This document shows positions 7,148-15,567 of a DNA stretch of 64,000 nucleotides, one piece after another (positions within the stretch are counted from its first letter, which is position 1; every line of letters begins with the position of its first letter). The DNA comes from Planctomycetota bacterium (GTDB taxonomy: Bacteria; Planctomycetota; UBA1135; UBA2386). Location of the stretch: the NCBI GenBank assembly GCA_020849665.1, contig JADLFX010000050.1, forward strand, positions 103,825 to 167,824. Direction: 5' to 3'. Under the pieces are notes generated by a model, which did no database searches, was not told the origin of the DNA, and saw only the letters and a list, made by a program, of their open reading frames with translations. The translations under genes and the position numbers were made by a program.

Positions 7148-9133
7148 ATGCGTCCCCGCGAGGTACGCAGAGGTATTTCCATCGAACCGATCATCGTCTC
7201 CCCGTCGGGCCTGCCGCTCGACCGTGTCGACCCCGACGCCCTGCGCTCCCTGCAGCGCCTGCAAGAACGAGGCTTCGAGGCCTATCTGGTCGGCGGCTGT
7301 GTGCGGGATCTCCTGCTCGGCCGCCAACCCAAGGACTTCGACATCGCCACGTCGGCGCGCCCGCAGCAGGTGAAGCGCACGTTCCCGCGCAACTGCAGGA
7401 TCATCGGCCGCCGCTTCAAGCTGGCCCACCTCCACTTCCACAACAACACCAAGATCCTCGAGGTCTCGACGTTCCGGTGCACGCCGCAGGACTCCGCCGA
7501 GAGCGAGGACCTGCTGATCACGCAGGACAACGAGTTCGGCTCGGCGGAGGAGGACGCGCTGCGCCGGGACTTCACGGTGAACGCGCTCTTCTTCGACCCG
7601 CTGCGCGACCGGGTGCTCGACTACGCCGGAGGCCTGCACGACGTGCAGCACCTCACGATCCGCACGATCGGCGTGCCCATCGTGCGCTTCCGCGAAGACC
7701 CCGTGCGGATCCTCCGCGCCGCGAAGTTCGCGGGCCGGTTGGGCTTCACGATCGACGGGCCCACGCTGGAAGCCATGGCCGAGGTCGCCCCGGACCTCAA
7801 CCGCAGCGCGCCGCCGCGGGTGCTGGAGGAGATCCTGCGCCTGCTGCGCGGTGGTCATGCCCTGGCCTCGTTCCAGATCCTGCGCGACATCGGCGCCCTG
7901 CGCGTAGTGCTGCCCCTGGTCGGCGAGTTCCTCGCGGCCGCGCCCGAGCAGGAGCGCCTGGCCTTCTGGCGGGTCCTCGACGCCGTGGACGCCCAGGTGT
8001 CCGTCGGCCGCCCACCCAGCAACCCCGTGCTGCTGGCCGCGCTCTTCCATGGCCCGGTCGCACGCACGCTGCAGCAGAGCATGGGACCGGCCGAGGCCGA
8101 GCCCGCCGCGCCGCCGCGCATCAACCCGGCGGCGATCGTGGAGGAACTGCTCGGACCGCTCACGGTGGCCCTGCGCCTGCCTCGCCGCGACGCCGGCTGC
8201 GTGAAGCGCATCTGCCTGGTGCAGGCGCGCTTCCAGACCCAAGGCCGGCGCCGCTTCAAGCCTGCGTCGTTCCTGCGCGACCCGTACTTCCGCGAGGCGC
8301 TGGAGTTCTTCGCGCTCTGGGTGGCCGCCACCGGCGAGGGCCACGAGGAGCTGGCGCACTGGCAGGAGCTGGCCAGCCATGGCCGCGCCCCGCGTGCGCT
8401 GCCCCAGGCCGAGCCCGCGACCAGACGCGAGGGCGAGGGCGCGGCCGGGTCCGCGGACCTGCCGCTCGACGCCGAGGACCGGGTCGACGAACGCGAGGCC
8501 GAGGACGCGGAGCTCGAGGTCGCCGAGGCCACCACGGACCTGGCGCCCGTGCTGCCCTTCGGCGACGCAGAGCCGGGCGGCGGCCGCCGCCGCCGGCGCC
8601 GCAGACGCCGCCGCGGCCGCGGGCGTGGCCACGACGAGACCGGCGCGGAGCCGCTCGGCGGCGCGGGCCCGTTCGGCGAGCCAGGCCGGGCGCCGAGCCG
8701 CCCCGAACGCACCCCGGAACGCGCCCCGCATCCGGCCGCCGTCGAGGCACGCGCCGAACGCGGTCCCGGCCCCGACCGGGGCCCGCGGCACGAGCGCGGC
8801 CCGCGCCCCGAACGCCACGGCCAGAACGGATCCGGCGAGGGCCGGGGCCGGCGGCACCGCGATCGCCGCCGCAACCAGCGCGAGCGGCGCCCGGAGAAGG
8901 TGGAGGTGATCGAGCCCGAACAGGTCGACCTGTCGGCGTTCGACGTCGAGCTGGACCCGCGCCGCGCCGCCACCTTCGGCGCGCTCGTGGAGGGTCAGCA
9001 GAAGAAGCGCAAGCCACCGAGCCGGGGGCTGCTGGAGGAGGACGAGTACAAGCCGCCGCCGCCCCCGGGCAGCGACGCGCCGCCCCCACCGCCTCCCGCG
9101 CCCCAGCCGGACGACACCTTCGGCGATTGGTAG
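7148..9133 (+). CDS. pcnB: Poly(A) polymerase I (PcnB type) with Arg-rich disordered tail
   Basis: PcnB adds poly(A) tails that mark RNA for decay. Residues about 45-160 form the nucleotidyltransferase head, with LVGGCVRDLLLG and the metal-binding D63-x-D65. The segment RNCRIIGRRFKLAH separates poly(A) polymerases from CCA-adding enzymes. RRDFTVNALFFDP and EDPVRILRAAKFAGRLGF follow, then helical neck and body to about residue 410. The last 250 residues are unusual: an acidic stretch, a run of about ten Arg near residue 480, RG and ERxPR repeats, and a Pro-rich end. That tail could bind RNA or a degradosome partner. The start is uncertain (GTG at 7136 or ATG at 7148). panB follows after 12 nt. 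Confidence 0.88.
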   Translation: MRPREVRRGISIEPIIVSPSGLPLDRVDPDALRSLQRLQERGFEAYLVGGCVRDLLLGRQPKDFDIATSARPQQVKRTFPRNCRIIGRRFKLAHLHFHNNTKILEVSTFRCTPQDSAESEDLLITQDNEFGSAEEDALRRDFTVNALFFDPLRDRVLDYAGGLHDVQHLTIRTIGVPIVRFREDPVRILRAAKFAGRLGFTIDGPTLEAMAEVAPDLNRSAPPRVLEEILRLLRGGHALASFQILRDIGALRVVLPLVGEFLAAAPEQERLAFWRVLDAVDAQVSVGRPPSNPVLLAALFHGPVARTLQQSMGPAEAEPAAPPRINPAAIVEELLGPLTVALRLPRRDAGCVKRICLVQARFQTQGRRRFKPASFLRDPYFREALEFFALWVAATGEGHEELAHWQELASHGRAPRALPQAEPATRREGEGAAGSADLPLDAEDRVDEREAEDAELEVAEATTDLAPVLPFGDAEPGGGRRRRRRRRRRGRGRGHDETGAEPLGGAGPFGEPGRAPSRPERTPERAPHPAAVEARAERGPGPDRGPRHERGPRPERHGQNGSGEGRGRRHRDRRRNQRERRPEKVEVIEPEQVDLSAFDVELDPRRAATFGALVEGQQKKRKPPSRGLLEEDEYKPPPPPGSDAPPPPPPAPQPDDTFGDW

Positions 9134-9145
9134 AGGAGGATCCCC

Positions 9146-9949
9146 GTGGCCGGAGAGGCGATCACCACCCAGACGTTGCGCGAGCGCAAGGCGCGCGGTG
9201 CGCGGATCGTGGCCCTCACCGCCTACGACCATCTCCTGGCCACGCTGCTCGATGCCGCGGGCGTCGACGTGATCCTGGTCGGGGACTCGCTCGGCACCGT
9301 GGTGCAGGGGCACGACACCACCGTGCCGGTGACCATGGACCAGATGATCTACCACACCGAGATGGTGAGCCGCGCCACGCGGCGCGCGCTCGTGGTGGGC
9401 GACATGCCGTTCCTGTCGTACCAGCTCGGTCCGGAGGACGCGCTGCGCAACGCCGGGCGCTTCCTGAAGGAAGGCCGCGCCGGAGCGGTGAAGCTGGAGG
9501 GAGGCGCCCCGGTGGCGGACACGGTGGCGCGGCTGGTCGGTGCGGGCATCCCGGTGATGGGCCACCTCGGACTCACGCCGCAGAGCATCCACCTCTTCGG
9601 CACCTACCGCACCCGCGGCACCGACGCGGCCGAGGCCGAGGGGATCCTCGCGGACGCACGCACGCTCGAGGAGGCAGGCGCGTTCGCCCTGGTCCTGGAG
9701 AAGGTGCCCACGACGCTCGCCGAGCGGGTGACGCAGAGCGTGGGGATCCCCACCATCGGGATCGGCGCCGGCCCGAGGTGCGACGGGCAGGTCCTGGTGA
9801 CGCACGACCTGCTCGGCCTCTTCACCCGCTTCCGGCCGCGCTTCGTGCGCCGCTATGCCGAGCTGGGGCAGGCCATCGACGCCGCGGTCCGCCGCTACGC
9901 CGAGGACGTGCGCGCGGGCAGCTTCCCCGGGTCCGAAGAGAGCTACTAG
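9146..9949 (+). CDS. panB: 3-methyl-2-oxobutanoate hydroxymethyltransferase
   Basis: PanB transfers a hydroxymethyl group from methylene-tetrahydrofolate to alpha-ketoisovalerate, the first committed step to pantothenate and coenzyme A. The 267-residue length is typical. Motifs include ALTAYD near the start, [14 protein letters not shown] with the metal-binding Asp, [29 protein letters not shown], and [16 protein letters not shown] with the catalytic-loop residues. The start is GTG, preceded by a gaggat ribosome site 8 nt upstream. It lies 12 nt after pcnB, and no other pan gene is nearby. Confidence 0.95.
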   Translation: MAGEAITTQTLRERKARGARIVALTAYDHLLATLLDAAGVDVILVGDSLGTVVQGHDTTVPVTMDQMIYHTEMVSRATRRALVVGDMPFLSYQLGPEDALRNAGRFLKEGRAGAVKLEGGAPVADTVARLVGAGIPVMGHLGLTPQSIHLFGTYRTRGTDAAEAEGILADARTLEEAGAFALVLEKVPTTLAERVTQSVGIPTIGIGAGPRCDGQVLVTHDLLGLFTRFRPRFVRRYAELGQAIDAAVRRYAEDVRAGSFPGSEESY

Positions 9950-9977
9950 AGCGCCGCCGTCCGGCTCCACGCCCCGC

Positions 9978-11294
9978 ATGAACGCCGCCGACTTCGCGAT
10001 CCGCACCCTGGGTCCCGCCACGCTGCCCTCGCCGCTCCTGCGCGGCGACCCGGAGGCCAGCGAGCACGTGATGGTCGAGGAGGGCGATGCCGTCCTGGTC
10101 GACGACTCGCTGCGGGAGGTGCGCGCGCTGCTGGCGGCCGGACGCGAGCTGCCCTGCCTGGAACGCGCCGGCCCGCGCCACAAGCTCTTCTTCCGACCCG
10201 AGCGCGTCACCCTCGGCGTCGTCACCTGCGGCGGCCTCTGCCCGGGGCTCAACAACGTGCTGCGCAGCCTGGTGATGACCGCGGTCCACCACTACGGCGT
10301 GCGGCGCATCCTCGGCTTCCGCTACGGCTACCGGGGCCTCGTCGATCCCGACGGCCACGTCGAGCTGACCCCCCAGGTCGTGGCCGAGATCCACGCGCAG
10401 GGCGGCTCGATCCTGGCATCGTCCCGCGGCCGCCAGGACACGGGCCAGATGCTCGACGGCCTGCAGAGGCTAGGCGTCGACGTGCTCTTCGTGATCGGCG
10501 GCGACGGCAGCATGCACGGCGCCCTCGACCTCGCGACGGAGATCGCGCGCCGCGGGCTGGCGATCGGGGTGGTCGGCATCCCGAAGACCATCGACAACGA
10601 CCTCTGCTTCATGGACCAGACCTTCGGCTTCCAGACCGCGATGGCCAAGGCGGTGGAGGCCATCGACTGCGCCCACCGCGAAGCCCAGGGCGCACCGAAT
10701 GGCATCGGGCTGGTGAAGCTGATGGGCCGCCACTCGGGGTTCATCGCCTGCCAGGCCACGGTGGCCTCGGGGCGGCCGAACTTCACCCTCGTGCCCGAGC
10801 AGCCGTTCCGGCTCGAGGGCGCCGGCGGGTTCCTCGCGGCGCTGCAGCGCCGGCTCGCCAGCCGCGGGTCGGCATGCGTCGTGGTGGCCGAGGGCGCCGG
10901 CCAGGACCTGCTCTCTGGCAACGGCAACGGCACCGAGCGGGACGCCTCCGGCAACGTGCGCCTGAAGGACATCGGCACCTACCTGGCCGAGAAGATCCAC
11001 GCCCACTTCGCGGCGCAGGACATCGAGATCAACCTGAAGTACATCGACCCCAGCTACATCATCCGCTCGGTCCCGGCCAACGCCGCGGACGCGGTGTTCT
11101 GCAGCGCCCTGGGCATGCACGCGGTGCACGCGGGCCTGTGCGGGAAGACGGAGATGCTCGTCGGCGTGTGGCACCGCCACCTCGTGCACGTGCCGATCCG
11201 CCAGGTGATCGCGAGCCGCAACGTGGTGGACCTCGGCTCGACCCTGTGGCGCAGCGTGCTCGGCGCCACCGGTCAGCCGCCGCGCATGACCTGA
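9978..11294 (+). CDS. pfkA: ATP-dependent 6-phosphofructokinase
   Basis: This enzyme phosphorylates fructose 6-phosphate in glycolysis. The 438-residue protein is longer than the 320-residue bacterial PfkA and resembles the plant/trypanosome-type group. TCGGLCPGLNNV binds phosphate. GGDGS has Gly177, the residue linked to ATP use rather than pyrophosphate. PKTIDND has Lys203, common to the PPi-like lineage. MGRHSGFIA and the substrate-binding DPSYIIRS follow. The Gly/Lys pair predicts ATP use within that lineage. The ATG at 9978 is 28 nt after panB and was preferred over the longer frame, which overlaps panB. Pyruvate kinase lies elsewhere in the window. Confidence 0.92.
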   Translation: MNAADFAIRTLGPATLPSPLLRGDPEASEHVMVEEGDAVLVDDSLREVRALLAAGRELPCLERAGPRHKLFFRPERVTLGVVTCGGLCPGLNNVLRSLVMTAVHHYGVRRILGFRYGYRGLVDPDGHVELTPQVVAEIHAQGGSILASSRGRQDTGQMLDGLQRLGVDVLFVIGGDGSMHGALDLATEIARRGLAIGVVGIPKTIDNDLCFMDQTFGFQTAMAKAVEAIDCAHREAQGAPNGIGLVKLMGRHSGFIACQATVASGRPNFTLVPEQPFRLEGAGGFLAALQRRLASRGSACVVVAEGAGQDLLSGNGNGTERDASGNVRLKDIGTYLAEKIHAHFAAQDIEINLKYIDPSYIIRSVPANAADAVFCSALGMHAVHAGLCGKTEMLVGVWHRHLVHVPIRQVIASRNVVDLGSTLWRSVLGATGQPPRMT

Positions 11295-11306
11295 CGCGGC
11301 GCCGCG

Positions 11307-11326
11307 GCGCCGGGCCTCACCGGCGC
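11307..11326. terminator. Convergent hairpin between pfkA and the TonB-like gene
   Basis: A 7-bp stem gcgccgg/ccggcgc with a 6-nt loop lies 13 nt after the pfkA stop. It overlaps the last codons of the convergent gene. It could stop transcription from both sides; no U-run is present. Confidence 0.4.
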
Positions 11327-14300
11327 ACCAGCAGCGGCGTGAAGTAGCGGTAGTAGACCTCGAGGGTCAGCACGACCATCGCGGTCGTGTAGCCGCGGTC
11401 GTCCTCCTGGTCGCCCGCGATCTCGGCGTACACGTCGATCGGGCGGAACGACCCGTCCGCGTCCTGGGCCGCGGGCAGGACGCGCACCAGCGCCTCGTTC
11501 CACTCCTGCCATGCGTCGCCGCCGGCCAGGAAGCACGCGAGGCTGGCCGTGTACCAGAAGTACACGTTGCCCTCGGCACGCATCACGAATGCATCCGAGC
11601 CGACCCTCTGGTAGGCGCGCGGACGGCGCGCCAGGGTGTACTCGATGCCGGCCTGCACGCGCTCGTCCGCGAGGTCCACGCCGAGGAGCAGGAGCGCGAA
11701 CACCGCGCCTGGGGTCGACGCCGGCAGCGTCCGCCAGCGCGACGCGAGCCGGCCGGGCTCCTGGTTGTAGAGGAAGTAGCCGCGGCGCGCGTCGAACTGG
11801 TTGAGCAGGAACTCGCGCGCCTCGTCGCGCACCGCGTCTGGCACGGCGAAGCCCGCCTGTCGTGCCGACTCCAGGGCCATCACCATCCACGCGGTGATCG
11901 AGGTGCGGGCGAAACGGTCCTCGGGCTCGAGATGCGCGGAGAAGTAGCCCCAGCCGCCGCGATTGCGGCGATCGCGGCCCTTGACCTGCCGATCCACGAT
12001 CCACGCCAGCGCGCGTTCGATCGGTGCGCGCAGCGTGGGGTCCTTGCCGAGTGCGTAGCACTCGGTCAGCGCATACGTGGCGATGCCGTGGTCATAGGCC
12101 GACGAGATCCCGAAGTGGCCGGTGGCCTCGTCCTGCACGTCCAGGAGGAAGCGCATCGCGGCCGTGGCGTTGCCGGCGTAGCGGGTCTGGCCACCGGGGA
12201 CGTGTCCGGCCCCGAGGAAGGCGAGCAGCACGAGCGCGGTCTTGCCGACGTGCACATGCCCGTACTTGCGGTCGCGCTTCTCGCGCATGCCGATCCGGCC
12301 ATCGTCGAGCTGGATGCTCGCCAGGTATGCGAGCCCGCGCTCGACCGCGGCCTCGGTCGCCGCGCTGCCGCCAAAGCGCTCCAGGGCCTCGACCTTGCGC
12401 GGGCCGAAGCGATTGCCGTAGAGCTCGGCGACCGCGGGGGCGGGAGCGGCGGTCCTCCGCGCCGGGAGGTCCAGGAGGCTCGCCGGCGGGGACACGTCCA
12501 GCGCGCCGCTGCGCGCCACGGCCCCGTTCCGCGCCGCGATCCTCGGGGCGCCAGGGCCAGGCGCGGCCAGGGACGGCGGCGCGGGGGAGCGTTTGGGAAC
12601 CGCCGCCAGGGGCAGCGCGCCGGCGGGCGGCCGGGATGGGGTCGCCGCCGCGTCGCGCAGCTCCGGATCCGGCGCCGCGCCCCCCGATCCCGGGGCCGCA
12701 CCCGGAACGGCGGACGGGGCGGGCACGCGCGGCGCCGCCTCGAGCGCGCCGGCAGGCACGGCAGCGGCCACGGCATCGCGGGAGCCCGGCACGGCCGCCG
12801 CGGCGGCACCCGCCAGCCGCGGCGCGGCCGGCACGTCGTCCGCGAGCCGCGGCGCGGGCACGATCCCTGCCGGTGTCTCCGCGACCCGCGCCGGCGCAGG
12901 CCGTGCCGGCGCGGCATCGTGAATCTCGGGCACCGGGGCCGGGACCGATCCCGGACGAGCCGGGACCTCGACCACCGCCTCGGGACGGGGGCGCGGCCCA
13001 GCGGGCGCGAGGTCGCTCCGGCCCGGTCCCGGCACGACCAAGGCAGCCGCAGCCATGCGGCCCGGCGCCGCGGCCACTGCCCTGGGCTCGGACGGGGCGA
13101 CGTACAGCGCCGCCGGCGAGAGCGGCGGATCCGGAGTGGCCTCGGTCCGCCCCTGCACGGCGTGCGCCGCGTCGGCGAGGGCCGGGACGGCGACGGGGAG
13201 GGGGTTCGGCTCCCCCGGCAAAGGCACGGGTGCGGCGCGCAGGGCGTCGGCTGGCGCCGGCGCCGCGGCGGGGGCTTCGACCGCGAGCGGCGCCGGCACG
13301 GCGACGAAGCGCAGCGCGGCGACCGCTGCCGCCGTGCCGGCATCCTCGGTGCCACCCAGCGCAGCCTCGTTGAGCAGGTGCACTTCGAATGCATCGCCCT
13401 CGGGATCGGGCACCGGATCCCGCACCATCTCCTTGCCCCCGAGCCAGAGCAGCACCACCACGTGGATCAGGAGCGAGACGAGCAGGCAGATCGTGATCCG
13501 GTCGAGCTTGGGGAACCAGCGCCCGAGCTGCAGCAGGACCAGCAGGAGTAGCGCGCCGAGCACGCACCACAGGAGCAGTTCCTCGAGCCAGCGTTGGCCG
13601 GGCCACCAGGGCTGGACCACGCGCGGCTCGGCCGCCACCCAGAGCGGTGGCTGGCCCGGGGCCAGTGCCTCCCAGCCGAGCGCGAGCGGAAGGGGCGCGC
13701 GGTGCCCGCGCAGGGCAGCCACGGCGATCGGCGGCGCGAACGCGTCGCCCAGGCGCGGCAGGACCACGATCTCCCCCTCCGGACCACCGCCGCGCACCGC
13801 GGCGAGGAAGCTGCCGTCGGCCGCGAACGCGGGCTCGGCGAACGGCGCGGTCCCCGCGCCGGGAAGCACCGGCTGGGGCTCGCCGCCGCCCGCGGGCACA
13901 CGCAGCAGGCGCGCGCTCCCATCCGCTCCGCGACGCACGAACACCACGCCGCCCATCGGATCGGGGGCTGGGTCGAGGTCGTCGTCGCCACCGTTCCAGG
14001 GTTCCGCGACGCGTTCGGGGCGTGCGATGCCGCCACGCTCGACGCGCGCGACGTAGAGGTCGTGGTCGCCGGCGTCGTCGCGTGCCGCGAACCACAGCGT
14101 CCCATCCGCGGCGAGCGCCGGCGAACGCGTGTCCCGCAGGTGCGCGCACGCGACGACGGGCTCGGGCTCGATTCCGGCGCGCTGCGGATCCCAGACCACC
14201 AGCTCCGCGCCGCCCGCGGCGCGCCCCCGCGCGAAGATCAGGCGTCCGTCGGGCAGGCGCGCCGCACGTCCCACCGGCTCCGCGGGCAGCACCGCACGCG

Positions 14301-14478
14301 CCTGCGGAACGCCGATCTCCACCATGCCGGCGTCGCGCAGGTGGAACGCATCGCGCGTGACCAGCCCGTCCGTGTAGAGCCACGGTCGCCCCAGGCGCAG
14401 CGCCACGAGTCCGCCACCCGCCGCCAGGAGCACGGCGAGGCAGAGCAGCGAGAGCGCGAGGCGCCAGCGCGCGTTCAC
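11317..14478 (-). CDS. TonB-like inner-membrane protein with beta-propeller and C-terminal alpha/alpha-toroid (terpene-cyclase-fold) domain
   Basis: The 1053-residue protein starts at a GTG that overlaps the exbD stop (GTGA). Helix 1 spans residues 7-27. Residues about 70-290 have TolB/WD40-like DGxLxFxxR repeats. Helix 2 is 300-318, followed by a basic RWFPKLDR loop. Helix 3 is 328-345 and carries Ser335-x3-His339, the spacing of TonB Ser16/His20 that contacts ExbD. A Pro/Ala-rich linker of about 330 residues resembles the TonB periplasmic spacer. Residues about 690-1053 form a toroid of cyclase/prenyltransferase type (VGKTALVLLAFLGAG, GGWGY) without the DxDD acid motif, so probably not a cyclase. 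Charges predict that both propeller and toroid are periplasmic. It is probably driven by the adjacent ExbB/ExbD. Confidence 0.8.
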   Translation of the reverse strand: MNARWRLALSLLCLAVLLAAGGGLVALRLGRPWLYTDGLVTRDAFHLRDAGMVEIGVPQARAVLPAEPVGRAARLPDGRLIFARGRAAGGAELVVWDPQRAGIEPEPVVACAHLRDTRSPALAADGTLWFAARDDAGDHDLYVARVERGGIARPERVAEPWNGGDDDLDPAPDPMGGVVFVRRGADGSARLLRVPAGGGEPQPVLPGAGTAPFAEPAFAADGSFLAAVRGGGPEGEIVVLPRLGDAFAPPIAVAALRGHRAPLPLALGWEALAPGQPPLWVAAEPRVVQPWWPGQRWLEELLLWCVLGALLLLVLLQLGRWFPKLDRITICLLVSLLIHVVVLLWLGGKEMVRDPVPDPEGDAFEVHLLNEAALGGTEDAGTAAAVAALRFVAVPAPLAVEAPAAAPAPADALRAAPVPLPGEPNPLPVAVPALADAAHAVQGRTEATPDPPLSPAALYVAPSEPRAVAAAPGRMAAAALVVPGPGRSDLAPAGPRPRPEAVVEVPARPGSVPAPVPEIHDAAPARPAPARVAETPAGIVPAPRLADDVPAAPRLAGAAAAAVPGSRDAVAAAVPAGALEAAPRVPAPSAVPGAAPGSGGAAPDPELRDAAATPSRPPAGALPLAAVPKRSPAPPSLAAPGPGAPRIAARNGAVARSGALDVSPPASLLDLPARRTAAPAPAVAELYGNRFGPRKVEALERFGGSAATEAAVERGLAYLASIQLDDGRIGMREKRDRKYGHVHVGKTALVLLAFLGAGHVPGGQTRYAGNATAAMRFLLDVQDEATGHFGISSAYDHGIATYALTECYALGKDPTLRAPIERALAWIVDRQVKGRDRRNRGGWGYFSAHLEPEDRFARTSITAWMVMALESARQAGFAVPDAVRDEAREFLLNQFDARRGYFLYNQEPGRLASRWRTLPASTPGAVFALLLLGVDLADERVQAGIEYTLARRPRAYQRVGSDAFVMRAEGNVYFWYTASLACFLAGGDAWQEWNEALVRVLPAAQDADGSFRPIDVYAEIAGDQEDDRGYTTAMVVLTLEVYYRYFTPLLVRR

Positions 14479-14900
14479 CGGGGCCGGACCTCCCCTTCGG
14501 GACGAGCGGCGATCGCCACCTTGTTCAGCCGCGCGAGGCGGCACGCGTCGAGCGCCTTGGCGACCACGCCGAAATGCACCTGCGTGTCGCCGCGGATCAC
14601 CACCTCCTGCTCCCGCCCGCCTTGCGCCGCGGCTTCCAGCCGCTCGCGCAGGCTCTCGAGCTCCACACGGCGCCCATCGACGGTTAGGGCGCCATCCCGG
14701 CCGATGTTCACGACGATCTGGCGCGGCCGTTCGGCGCGTGCGCCGCTGGCGGCCTTCGGCAGATCGAGCGCCATCTGCACCTCCTCCTCCTTGGCGAACG
14801 TGGTGGCCGCCAGGAAGAAGATCAGGAGCAGGAAGACCATGTCGATCATGGGCGTGAGGTTCACGCCCTCCTCCTCGGGCTCGCCCGGATCAAGCCGCAT
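14475..14900 (-). CDS. exbD: ExbD/TolR-family biopolymer transport protein
   Basis: ExbD forms the proton path with ExbB and energises TonB-like proteins. The 141-residue protein has an acidic N-terminus, then NLTPMIDMVFLLLIFFL, where Asp20 is the essential membrane aspartate. A periplasmic domain of about 95 residues follows. The gene overlaps exbB by 11 nt upstream and shares GTGA with the next gene, so all three are probably made together. It could equally be called TolR; the TonB-like partner favours ExbD. Confidence 0.92.
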   Translation of the reverse strand: MRLDPGEPEEEGVNLTPMIDMVFLLLIFFLAATTFAKEEEVQMALDLPKAASGARAERPRQIVVNIGRDGALTVDGRRVELESLRERLEAAAQGGREQEVVIRGDTQVHFGVVAKALDACRLARLNKVAIAARPEGEVRPR

Positions 14901-15567
14901 GGCTCGACTCCGGACGCGCGGCGATCCGCTCGACCAGCGGCGCGAGGCGCTCGTCCATGAGGCGGACCAGCGTCCGCACCCGCCCCTGCAGCCAGGCCGC
15001 GATCACCACGGCGGGGATCGCCACGGCGAGGCCAGCCACGGTGGTGATCAGGGCCACCTCGATCCCCGCCGCCAGCGCCTCGGGGCGGCCCATGCCGACG
15101 CGCACCACCTGCTGGAACGCCTGCAGGATCCCCACCACCGTCCCGAAGAGCCCGAGCAGCGGCGCCACGTTGCCCATGAGTCCGATGGGCCGGATCGGCC
15201 CGCGCAGGCGGTCGGCCTCCTTGGCGCCCTGCTGTTCCATCGCGCGCTCCACGTCCGGGATGCTGTGTCCCTGGCGTCGCAGGCCCGCGAGGAGCACGCG
15301 TCCCGCCGGCGCGTCGATGGCTGCCGCGGCGCGCTCGGCATCGGCGAATCTGCCCGCTTCGATCAGGCGTACGGCACCGTCCATCTCGGCCGGCAGGATC
15401 AGGGTGTGACGCAGGCGCAGCAGGCGCTCCAGCGTCAGACCCAGGACGATCACCGAACAGAGGCCGATCGGCACCATCACCGGGCCGCCGGCGCGCAGGA
15501 ACTCCCAGAAGGTCTGGGCGGGAGCCGTGTCCAGCACGGCGGCGGTAGCGAATCCGAGCATCGTCAT
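14890..15567 (-). CDS. exbB: ExbB/TolQ/MotA-family proton channel protein
   Basis: This 225-residue protein has the three-helix ExbB layout. Helix 1 is near residues 28-48 (VPIGLCSVIVLGLTLERLL). A cytoplasmic segment follows, then helix 2 with the conserved PLLGLFGTVVGILQAF, and helix 3 with EVALITTVAGLAVAIPAV, including the Thr residues that line the pore. It supplies the proton channel that powers ExbD and the TonB-like protein. Its ATG overlaps the stop of the upstream TPR gene (ATGA), showing translational coupling. Confidence 0.93.
   Translation of the reverse strand: MTMLGFATAAVLDTAPAQTFWEFLRAGGPVMVPIGLCSVIVLGLTLERLLRLRHTLILPAEMDGAVRLIEAGRFADAERAAAAIDAPAGRVLLAGLRRQGHSIPDVERAMEQQGAKEADRLRGPIRPIGLMGNVAPLLGLFGTVVGILQAFQQVVRVGMGRPEALAAGIEVALITTVAGLAVAIPAVVIAAWLQGRVRTLVRLMDERLAPLVERIAARPESSHAA

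Noticed and set aside
6818..10255. A 1145-codon minus-strand open frame
   Set aside because: It opposes pcnB, panB and pfkA, which all have clear motifs. Composition is low-complexity Arg/Gly/Ala/His.
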